From the NCBI GenBank assembly GCA_027622115.1, contig JAQBZS010000436.1:1-6500 (forward strand): a stretch of DNA of 6,500 nucleotides, in the 5' to 3' direction. This DNA comes from Planctomycetota bacterium (GTDB lineage Bacteria; Planctomycetota; Planctomycetia; Planctomycetales; Planctomycetaceae). The position numbers and the translations under genes were made by a program. Below the pieces are notes generated by a model that was given only the letters and a program-made list of their open reading frames with translations, had not been told where the DNA came from and did no database searches. Below, piece after piece: positions 1 through 6,407 of this stretch; the first letter of the stretch is position 1; the number at the start of each line of letters is the position of its first letter.

Positions 1-1
1 C

Positions 2-1456
2 CTAGGTGAAGACCTGCTGGATCACTTGGCCTTCGTTCACGGTGGCGCGTTCCGGTCGGCCCTGATGCACGTAGACATTACGTGTGTGGTCGATGCCGAC
101 TGCCGCCAGGATCGTGGCGTGTAAATCATGGACGTGAGCATGGCCTTCCACGGCGTGCATGCCGAAGTCGTCGGTGGCCCCGATCACTTGGCCGCCCTTC
201 ACACCACCACCGGCCATCCACATCGTGAAGCCGTACGGATTGTGATCTCGCCCGTCGCCTTGCTCGGACATCGGCGTACGACCGAATTCGCCGCCCCACA
301 CGACCAACGTTTCAGCCAATAAACCTCGCTGCTTGAGATCTCGGAGTAGACCGGCAATCGGTCGGTCGGTCTCGCCGCAGTACTTCGAGTGATTCGATTC
401 GATCTTGCTGTGGGCGTCCCATTTGCTCCCCGAACCGGAATAAAGCTGCACGAAGCGGACGCCGCGTTCCACCAAGCGTCGTGCCAACAAGCAGTTCCGA
501 CCGAACGCCGCAGTTGTCTTTTGATCCAACCCATACAGCGACTGCGTGTGCTGCGACTCCTGCGACAAGTCGACCGCTTCCGGTGCGTGAGCTTGCATGC
601 GATAGGCAAGTTCATAAGCCGCGATGCGAGCTTCGAGGTCCGTGTCTCCCGGTCGCGTTTGTTGGTGCTTGCGATTCAGTTTGTTGATGAAGGCCAGCTT
701 TTGTTGTTGCTGCGCTTCGGACACGGATGTCGGCGTCGCCAGATGCAGGATCGGCGACTTCCCCGAGCGGAACCGAGTCCCTTGATACGTGGCCGGCATG
801 AACCCCGTGCCCCAAACTCGCGTGCCTCCCGGCGGTTCCTTGGGATTGTCGAGCAGCACGACGAAACCGGGCAGATTCTCGTTTTCCGTGCCCAGCCCGT
901 AGCAGGTCCACGCCCCGAGACTCGGTCGCCCTGCCAGAATACTGCCGGTATTCATCTGACAGACGCTACCCACATGGTTGAGCCCGTCTTGTTGGCACGA
1001 TCGAATGACGCACAGGTCGTCGGCGCATTCGCCCACATTCCAATACCAGTTGGAAACCGGCAGGCCGGATTCGCCAAAGTTCCTCCACTTGCGTTTCACG
1101 GGCAGCAGCGGATTCTCGGACACACCCATCGGCGTGATCTTGCGTTCGATCGACTGCGGCAACGGTTTGCCGGCGAATTCGTTGACTTTGGGTTTGGGAT
1201 CAAACGTGTCCAAGTGGCTTGGTCCGCCGTCCATGAACAGGAAGATCACGCTTTTCGCTTGGCCGAACCACTGCGAGGTTCTCGCCGCCAACGGGCTACG
1301 ATAGCCGCGTTCCGCAGCCGACAACGGACTGTCGTCGGCCATGAGTCCGGCCAGTGCGATGGACCCAAAGCCGCCACCGGTGCGGCAAAGAAAATCGCGG
1401 CGAGTCGTCGTCAACTCGCGATGAAGCGGCATTCGGAAGTTGGTTGGATTCTGCAT
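2..1456 (-). CDS. DUF1501 family protein with Tat-like leader (paralogue 1)
   Basis: A complete 484-residue DUF1501 protein ending in TAG at 2-4. The family belongs to the alkaline phosphatase/sulfatase-like fold; its substrate is unknown. The N-terminus carries a twin-arginine motif, TTRRDFL (residues 17-23), then a Gly/Ala-rich hydrophobic stretch ending near ALAGLMADD, so Tat export is likely. The signature MDGGPSHLDTFDPKP lies at residues 75-89. C-terminal blocks are GEFGRTP (near 390), GRDHNP (402-407) and HVHDLH (441-446); their Asp and His residues are plausible metal ligands by analogy with the superfamily, which is inference. The frame stays open 41 codons upstream to 1579, but that extension is not family-like and would begin upstream of the extended -10-like element at 1499-1507, so I prefer the ATG at 1456. 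The ATG at 1432, nearer the RR motif, is an alternative; neither has a clear Shine-Dalgarno. No DUF1549/DUF1553 partner lies upstream; the neighbour is a divergent Hsp70 gene. Confidence 0.9.
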   Translation of the reverse strand: MQNPTNFRMPLHRELTTTRRDFLCRTGGGFGSIALAGLMADDSPLSAAERGYRSPLAARTSQWFGQAKSVIFLFMDGGPSHLDTFDPKPKVNEFAGKPLPQSIERKITPMGVSENPLLPVKRKWRNFGESGLPVSNWYWNVGECADDLCVIRSCQQDGLNHVGSVCQMNTGSILAGRPSLGAWTCYGLGTENENLPGFVVLLDNPKEPPGGTRVWGTGFMPATYQGTRFRSGKSPILHLATPTSVSEAQQQQKLAFINKLNRKHQQTRPGDTDLEARIAAYELAYRMQAHAPEAVDLSQESQHTQSLYGLDQKTTAAFGRNCLLARRLVERGVRFVQLYSGSGSKWDAHSKIESNHSKYCGETDRPIAGLLRDLKQRGLLAETLVVWGGEFGRTPMSEQGDGRDHNPYGFTMWMAGGGVKGGQVIGATDDFGMHAVEGHAHVHDLHATILAAVGIDHTRNVYVHQGRPERATVNEGQVIQQVFT

Positions 1457-1498
1457 GTGGATTCTGTACCGATACGAAATGAGTCGTGAGGCTGCATC

Positions 1499-1507
1499 TT
1501 TATACCA
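1499..1507 (-). promoter_or_regulatory. Candidate extended -10 promoter for the leftward DUF1501 gene
   Basis: Read on the minus strand this is TGGTATAAA, an extended -10 (TGn) followed by TATAAA, five of six matches to TATAAT. Transcription would start near 1490 and leave a leader of about 35 nt before the ATG at 1456. There is no good -35 hexamer at 16-18 bp upstream, where the sequence is T-rich. The call rests on pattern matching to the general housekeeping sigma consensus; planctomycete promoters are poorly characterised. Confidence 0.3.
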
Positions 1508-1631
1508 TACCGGGGCGAATGCAAAAATGTGGCACGTGCTCGTGCGCCTGCTGCGGCTACCGGTTAAACATCCCAACATTGAGCGTGCAGCAAGTCAGCA
1601 ATCCCACCCTCAGTGTTTTCAAATCCGCCCC

Positions 1632-1635
1632 GGAG
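1632..1635 (+). promoter_or_regulatory. Ribosome binding site fixing the GTG start of the Hsp70-like gene
   Basis: GGAG sits six nucleotides before the GTG at 1642. It matters because the gene has no ATG near its N-terminus: the next in-frame methionine is residue 97, well inside the ATPase domain. The site and the family-like N-terminus immediately after it support initiation at GTG. I see no convincing promoter hexamers between 1560 and 1630. Confidence 0.6.
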
Positions 1636-1641
1636 TGAATC

Positions 1642-4560
1642 GTGTCCAGCGTTCCAGAATCAGACGAGGAATCCCGATTTGTCGTCGGCATCGATCTTGG
1701 GACGACCAATTCGGCCGTCACGTACATCGACACCGACGAAGAGCCTTGGCGAGTTCGCACGTTCGGCATCCCACAACTCGTCGCGCCGTCCGAGATTGAA
1801 ACTCGCGAAACACTGCCCTCGTTTCACTACGAACGAGCACCCGGCGAATTCGGCAAGGACGCGTTGCGACTGCCGTGGGACAATCGCGATGCAGACGTCG
1901 CCGTGGGTGTGTTTGCTCGCGACCACGGCATGGCGGTACCCAGCCGATTGATCGGATCCGCGAAGTCTTGGCTGTGTCACACCGGCGTGGACCGCACGGC
2001 CAATCTCTTGCCGTGGCAAGGTGGCGACGACGTCGAACGCTTGTCTCCCGTTGCGGCCAGTTCTCGGTATCTGGCGCACATTCGCGATGCTTGGAATCAC
2101 GAGCACGCGGACGAACCGCTCGCGGCACAGGACATCGTGCTGACGTTGCCGGCTTCGTTCGACGAAGTCGCACGCGAGTTGACCGTCCAGGCCGCCCGAG
2201 CCGCGGACCTCCCGCGAGTCGTGTTGATCGAAGAACCACAAGCCGCCTTTTACGCGTGGATCGATCACCACAAGCACGAATGGGATACGTTGGTTTCGCC
2301 GGGTCAAACGATTCTCGTGTGCGACATTGGCGGCGGGACGTCGGACTTCACGTTGATTCGCGTCCGGCGTGGTGACGACGGCAAGGTGCAATTCCACCGC
2401 GTGGCCGTCGGCGAGCACCTGATCCTGGGCGGCGACAACTTGGACCTGGCGCTGGCACATCATGTCGAGCAACAAGTCACGGCTGGCAGACGGCTCGAAC
2501 CCCGGCAATGGAGCGTGCTGGTGCGGACGTGCCGCAAAGTGAAGGAAACGTTGCTGGGGCCGAACCCGCCGGAGAATTACACCGTAACGCTGCCGGGTAC
2601 GGGGTCTCGTTTGATCGGCGGCAGTCTGCAAGCCACGGTCACTCGCGAGGATGCTCAAGCACTGCTGCTCGACGGATTCTTGCCGCGAGTCGCGCTGGAC
2701 GACGCGCCTCGAAATCGGCAATCGGGCTTCCAGGAGTTCGGTTTGCCATACGCACCGGACGCCGCGATTACCCGCTACCTCGCACAATTCTTGACTTCGC
2801 ACCGCGACGTCATCGCTCGTGATCAGGATATTGCCGCCGCTGCGGAAGGCTCGTCCGCGATGGTCAAGACGGCGGACGAACGACTCGCGCACGACCCAGC
2901 TCGCCCGGACATCGTGCTGTTCAACGGCGGGCTGTTCGAATCCACGCAGATGCGGGATCGCTTGCTGGAGGTCCTGGGAGCTTGGTTCCGCGACGACAGC
3001 GGGGACTGGCAACCGCAAGTCTTGCGTAACGATCGTTTGGATCTGGCCGTGGCGCATGGAGCGGCTTACTACGGCATGGTGCGTCGCGGAAAAGCCGTAC
3101 GGATCGCGGCGGGGTTGGCTCGGACGTATTACATCGGCATCGACGCCAAACAAGGGGAACCCAACGCGTTGTGTCTGTTGCCCGCCGGAATTGAACCGGG
3201 CCACAACGTGGAACTGACCGAGCACACGTTCGAGTTGACGGTTTCGGAGCCGGTCGAATTCCCGCTGCATGTTTCCAGCACTCGCATGACGGACCAACCG
3301 GGCGACATCGTTCCTGTCGATGCCGAACAGATGAAGTCGCTGCCGCCGATACGCACCGTTCTAAAGACGCGCAAGAAAGCGGATGCCGGAGTCGTCCCTG
3401 TGCATATTCACGCCGGTTTGACGGAGATCGGCACCGTGGACATGTGGTGCAGCGAAGTCGATGGCGGTCGTCGTTGGCGATTGCAATTCGACGTGCGATC
3501 CGCGACGCAAACTGACATCGAGGCCCATCGAGGCACGGGCGAGCAGCAGGGTGTCATCGAAGACGACGCGTGGCAACAATGCCGCTCATTGATCCAGGCA
3601 ACGTTCGCATCGACATCGACCGCATCGACATCGGAGAAAGCTGCGGTGGACGCCGCGCCCGAACGGTTGGCGAAACAGCTCTCACGGGTCTTGGAAACGA
3701 ATCGCAATCAGTGGCCGGGTAGTTTGCTCCGCAGCATGTGGCAAGAATTGATCGACCACGAACCCGGCCGGCGTCGCACGCAGACGCACGAGGCCCGCTG
3801 GTTGAACCTGCTGGGATTCGCGCTGCGACCGGGGTTTGGGATCGCCATGGACGACTGGCGCGTCGCCGAGACGTGGAAGGTGCTGCAAAACAAGTTGGTG
3901 CATGGAACGCCGGCGTGTCGTGCCGAGTGGATGATTTTCTGGCGGCGGATCGGTGGTGGGCTGGATGCCGGCCAGCAAGTGTCGTTGGCCACGCCATTCC
4001 TAAGTCCGATTCGGCAGACGCATCGACAAATCACGACCGGCAAGGGCAAGGGCAGCGGGCTCAACAGTTTGATCTCGCACGAAGCGGCCGAGGTCTGGCG
4101 GCTGTTGGGTTCGTTGGAGTTGTTGCCCGTCCGCACGAAAGTGGAACTCGGCAACATCATCAGCGACTTGTTGCCTCGCAAGAAACTGGAGCCTGTACGA
4201 GATGCGTTGACGTGGGCTCTGGGCCGAGTCGCCTCGCGCGTTCCGTTGTACGGCCCACTGAATTCGGTTGTCGGAGCGAACACGGCGGGTACATGGCTCA
4301 AGACGCTGCTCAGTCAGCCCGACTCCGACGGCATCACGCAGTTGGCGGTGATGCAAATCGCTCGCCGCACGGACGATCGTTATCGCGACGTGTCCGACGC
4401 CGACCGCCAATGGGCTCTCGACTGGTTTGATTCAGCCGGCGGAGCATCGACGCATTATCGAGACCTCGTGGCGGTGGGCGGTGATCTCGATCAAGCCGAC
4501 CAAGGCCAAATCTTCGGCGAGGCACTTCCAGCGGGCTTACGACTTTCGCGGGGCCTGTAA
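1642..4560 (+). CDS. Large Hsp70-like protein with DUF3731-type C-terminal region
   Basis: A 972-residue cytoplasmic Hsp70-family ATPase, about 330 residues longer than DnaK, starting at GTG. The nucleotide-binding domain spans about residues 12-490: phosphate-1 loop GIDLGTTNSAV (16-26), LIEEPQAAFYAW (195-206), phosphate-2 loop VCDIGGGTSDFTL (226-238), and an adenosine-type motif DIVLFNGGLFES (423-434), followed by LDLAVAHGAAYYG (466-478). The ATPase motifs look intact. A beta-rich region of about 490-625 could be a divergent substrate-binding sandwich, but the canonical DnaK linker (DVLLLDVTPL type) is absent. A low-complexity Ser/Thr linker (656-664) leads to an alpha-helical, Arg- and Trp-rich C-terminal part of about 675-965, matching the Hsp70-like C-terminal DUF3731 family. 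Homologues are often annotated as Hsp70 or DnaK-like. No DnaJ, GrpE, DUF2760 or second Hsp70 gene is in the window, so cofactors and clients are unknown. The family call is firm; the chaperone role is inferred. Confidence 0.92.
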   Translation: MSSVPESDEESRFVVGIDLGTTNSAVTYIDTDEEPWRVRTFGIPQLVAPSEIETRETLPSFHYERAPGEFGKDALRLPWDNRDADVAVGVFARDHGMAVPSRLIGSAKSWLCHTGVDRTANLLPWQGGDDVERLSPVAASSRYLAHIRDAWNHEHADEPLAAQDIVLTLPASFDEVARELTVQAARAADLPRVVLIEEPQAAFYAWIDHHKHEWDTLVSPGQTILVCDIGGGTSDFTLIRVRRGDDGKVQFHRVAVGEHLILGGDNLDLALAHHVEQQVTAGRRLEPRQWSVLVRTCRKVKETLLGPNPPENYTVTLPGTGSRLIGGSLQATVTREDAQALLLDGFLPRVALDDAPRNRQSGFQEFGLPYAPDAAITRYLAQFLTSHRDVIARDQDIAAAAEGSSAMVKTADERLAHDPARPDIVLFNGGLFESTQMRDRLLEVLGAWFRDDSGDWQPQVLRNDRLDLAVAHGAAYYGMVRRGKAVRIAAGLARTYYIGIDAKQGEPNALCLLPAGIEPGHNVELTEHTFELTVSEPVEFPLHVSSTRMTDQPGDIVPVDAEQMKSLPPIRTVLKTRKKADAGVVPVHIHAGLTEIGTVDMWCSEVDGGRRWRLQFDVRSATQTDIEAHRGTGEQQGVIEDDAWQQCRSLIQATFASTSTASTSEKAAVDAAPERLAKQLSRVLETNRNQWPGSLLRSMWQELIDHEPGRRRTQTHEARWLNLLGFALRPGFGIAMDDWRVAETWKVLQNKLVHGTPACRAEWMIFWRRIGGGLDAGQQVSLATPFLSPIRQTHRQITTGKGKGSGLNSLISHEAAEVWRLLGSLELLPVRTKVELGNIISDLLPRKKLEPVRDALTWALGRVASRVPLYGPLNSVVGANTAGTWLKTLLSQPDSDGITQLAVMQIARRTDDRYRDVSDADRQWALDWFDSAGGASTHYRDLVAVGGDLDQADQGQIFGEALPAGLRLSRGL
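3606..3633 (+). repeat. 15-bp tandem duplication in the Hsp70-like linker
   Basis: CGCATCGACATCG occurs at 3606-3618 and again at 3621-3633, a period of 15 bp, so the reading frame is kept. It encodes the low-complexity ASTSTASTS stretch (residues 656-664) between the beta-rich middle region and the helical C-terminal region. This is most likely a slippage-prone flexible linker and may vary in length between strains. Confidence 0.6.
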
Positions 4561-4708
4561 GGCGTTCGACAGACGCGTCCTTGATATCGCACAACGCTAC
4601 CTGAACGGACTAAACTTACGGATCCGATAAAATCGACATTCCCCGAGCGGGCAGGGTCCAAGACGTAGAAAACGGTACGATCAGCGAGTCGCAAACCAGG
4701 ATTCATCC
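4561..4708. other. Intergenic spacer between the Hsp70-like and second DUF1501 genes
   Basis: This 148-bp gap argues against tight co-transcription of the two plus-strand genes. It contains a perfect 8-bp palindrome GACGCGTC (4572-4579) and an AT-rich GATAAAAT (4626-4633) that could be a -10 element for the downstream gene. No -35 hexamer lies at the usual distance: TTGATA at 4581 is much too far upstream. I see no hairpin with a T-tract that would end the Hsp70 transcript. A weak AGG at 4698-4700 sits eight nucleotides before the downstream ATG. Confidence 0.4.
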
Positions 4709-6112
4709 ATGAGCAATTCTTACGCCCGACGTGAAGTCCTGTACGGTCTTGGTGCCGGCCTAGGTAGCATCGCATTGACGTCGATGCTGGCTGACGATGG
4801 CGTCGTCAAAGCGTCCGAACGTAGCACGCCAAGACCACACTTCCCCGGATTCAAAGCCAAGCACTGCATCTTCCTGTACATGGAAGGGGGTCCGTCTCAT
4901 CTCGACACGTTCGACCCCAAACCCAAACTGCGCGACTTGCATCTGAAGTCATTCCAACGCGGCGGCGACGAGCAATCGGCAATGTCGAGCGGCAAGCGGT
5001 ACTACGTGCAGAGCCCATTCGAGTTCCACAAAGTCGGTGAATCGGCCGCGGATATGTGCGTGCTGTGGCAGGAACTCGCGGACGTGGCCGACGACATCTG
5101 TTTTTATCGCGGCTGCCAAGTTGAGTCGGTCAATCATCCGACGGCCAATTATCACGTGAATACCGGGAACCAATTCGGCGGCGACCCCGCGCTTGGTGCC
5201 TGGGTCAACTATGGTTTGGGCTCCGAGAATTCCGACTTGCCGGGATTCATCGTGCTCCCGGAATTGGCCCATCCGCAGGGCGGTGCCGCGAATTGGGCGA
5301 ACGGATTTCTGCCCACCAGTTACCAGGGCACCGCACTTCGGCCACAGGGGTCACCGATCCTCAACATTCATCCGCGGCGAGAGATCACGAGAACTCACCA
5401 ACGGCGGAACATCGATTTTCTTCAGCAACTGAACCGCCGACACGCCACACGGCACCCCGATCACGAGGAACTCGCCGCACGCATGCAAAGTTACGAACTG
5501 GCATTTCGCATGCAGACGCAAGTCCCCGGAATCGTCGACCTGTCTCGGGAATCCAAACAAACGCTCGACTTGTACGGAGTGGGACACGAACCGACCGACA
5601 ACTTTGCACGCCGCTGTTTGCTGGCTCGCAAGTTGGTGGAGGAAGGCGTGCGCTTCGTGCAGCTTTTCGCGGGTACCTGGGACTCACACGATTACATCGC
5701 CAAGGCGCATGGAGCCTTGATTCCCACGGTGGACCGGCCGATCGCGGCTCTGATCAAAGATCTCAAACAGCGGGGGCTGCTCGATGAAACGTTGATTGTG
5801 TGGATGGGCGAATTCGGTCGCACACCGGACAACGGAGTTCGAGGCGGCGGCGTGGCCTATGGACGAGACCATAACCCCAACGCCATGACCGTCTGGCTGG
5901 CCGGCGGCGGTTGCAAAGCCGGCCACACGATCGGAGCCACGGACGACATCGGAGCCACGGCCGTGGAACACGTGCATCACGTCCGAGACCTCCACGTAAC
6001 CTTATTGCGGTTGCTCGGACTGGATGACAACAATCTGACCTATTACCACGCAGGCCGCTTCAAACAGCTCAGCCAATTCGGCGGCAAGGTGATTACCGAG
6101 CTAATCGCGTGA
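4709..6112 (+). CDS. DUF1501 family protein with Tat-like leader (paralogue 2)
   Basis: A complete 467-residue DUF1501 protein running from ATG to TGA. The leader has twin arginines at residues 7-8 (YARREVLYGLGAG) followed by a hydrophobic stretch to LTSMLADD (about 30), so Tat-dependent export is likely, although the motif is less canonical than in the paralogue at 2-1456. Family blocks are MEGGPSHLDTFDPKP (58-72), GEFGRTP (367-373), GRDHNP (385-390) and a His-rich HVHHVRDLH (421-429). Shared blocks with the other copy include PGF(I/V)VL, YELA(F/Y)RMQ, LARKLVEEGVRFVQL and DLKQRGLL, which makes paralogy clear. They differ at MEGG versus MDGG, and this copy has a longer Gly-rich loop between GRTP and GRDH. 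Superfamily relatives are metal-dependent hydrolases, but the substrate is not known. No DUF1549/DUF1553 gene precedes it. The ATG is the only plausible start; its Shine-Dalgarno is weak. Confidence 0.92.
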   Translation: MSNSYARREVLYGLGAGLGSIALTSMLADDGVVKASERSTPRPHFPGFKAKHCIFLYMEGGPSHLDTFDPKPKLRDLHLKSFQRGGDEQSAMSSGKRYYVQSPFEFHKVGESAADMCVLWQELADVADDICFYRGCQVESVNHPTANYHVNTGNQFGGDPALGAWVNYGLGSENSDLPGFIVLPELAHPQGGAANWANGFLPTSYQGTALRPQGSPILNIHPRREITRTHQRRNIDFLQQLNRRHATRHPDHEELAARMQSYELAFRMQTQVPGIVDLSRESKQTLDLYGVGHEPTDNFARRCLLARKLVEEGVRFVQLFAGTWDSHDYIAKAHGALIPTVDRPIAALIKDLKQRGLLDETLIVWMGEFGRTPDNGVRGGGVAYGRDHNPNAMTVWLAGGGCKAGHTIGATDDIGATAVEHVHHVRDLHVTLLRLLGLDDNNLTYYHAGRFKQLSQFGGKVITELIA

Positions 6113-6140
6113 GATCCCAGCTGAATGTGTCGGAGCCAGC

Positions 6141-6407
6141 ATGAAGAAGAAAACGAAAGCGGGTAAGAACTGGCTGAGCAGCGGTGACAGTTGGCTGACT
6201 ACGATACGTCTCGAAAAACTGCTTCATCCGCCAGAGATTTCTGGCAGAAAAGCCGGTTGCAGTCGGCTGCCGCCGCCGAATGTGGTGACAGAACTGCCGT
6301 GGACTCACAATCTGCTCATACTGAGCCGCTGTAAGCAAGACGACGAACGTGAATTTGTGCAGGTTTTGTGTCGAGGAGGCTGGGGTTGGGTGGTTCAAAG
6401 TTCCTGA
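6141..6407 (+). pseudogene. Rearranged DUF1016/YhcG-like (PDDEXK nuclease family) gene remnant
   Basis: An 88-codon open frame with a good Shine-Dalgarno (GGAG at 6132-6135, five nucleotides before the ATG), but not an intact gene. Its N-terminus is Lys-rich (MKKKTKAGKNWLS), as in many DUF1016 proteins. Codons 48-72 read VVTELPWTHNLLILSR, then CKQDDEREF, a strong match to the DUF1016 N-terminal domain, where WTHN/WSHN is followed by a conserved CK..EEREFY. The codons between (about 14-47) make no sense in this frame because that DNA encodes DUF1016 sequence on the other strand. After REF (6356) family similarity moves to another frame (CRFCVEEAG from 6358), indicating a frameshift. The rest of the domain and the whole C-terminal nuclease domain are missing. 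Intact members are roughly 340-380 residues. Family members are putative nucleases, sometimes near restriction or toxin loci; this copy should be inactive. Confidence 0.7.
6181..6283 (-). pseudogene. Inverted internal segment of the DUF1016 remnant
   Basis: On the minus strand this segment encodes IRRRQPTATGFSARNLW (from 6281) continuing RMKQFFETYRSQPTVTA, the part of the DUF1016 N-terminal domain that normally lies just before the W(T/S)HN block. It is therefore in the opposite orientation to the TELPWTHN piece immediately to its right. Re-inverting 6181-6283 joins the pieces in frame at both ends: the ATG frame runs through WLSN into IRRRQP, and YRSQPTVTA runs into VTELPWTHN. GGTGACAG occurs as a direct repeat at both edges (6183-6190 and 6284-6291). 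In the restored order these would become an inverted pair, CTGTCACC and GGTGACAG, close together. Confidence 0.6.

Noticed and set aside
389..1489. A 366-codon plus-strand open frame opposite the first DUF1501 gene
   Set aside because: The minus strand carries all DUF1501 signature blocks in order. The plus frame has no recognisable domain and is a shadow.
1530..1545. Possible sigma-54 promoter (TGGCACG followed by a GC element)
   Set aside because: The spacing between the GG and GC dinucleotides is one base too long, and the -12 element lacks the TT of the consensus.
1457..1579. N-terminal 41-residue extension of the first DUF1501 protein
   Set aside because: The extension is unlike DUF1501 leaders, would place the Tat motif about 60 residues from the start, and would begin upstream of the extended -10-like element at 1499-1507.
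1660..3297. A 545-codon open frame antisense to the Hsp70-like gene
   Set aside because: It has no family-like motifs and is rich in Arg, His and Gln as expected from antisense reading of GC-rich DNA. The plus strand encodes intact Hsp70 motifs across the same region.
4427..4630. A 67-codon plus-strand frame spanning the end of the Hsp70-like gene
   Set aside because: Most of it overlaps the Hsp70 C-terminus in another frame. It has no ribosome site and no family resemblance.
6093..6398. A 101-codon minus-strand frame as a real small gene
   Set aside because: Only its middle part matches DUF1016. Its start lies in DNA that encodes DUF1016 on the other strand, and its tail runs into the end of the second DUF1501 gene. 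It is better explained as the inverted piece of a broken gene.
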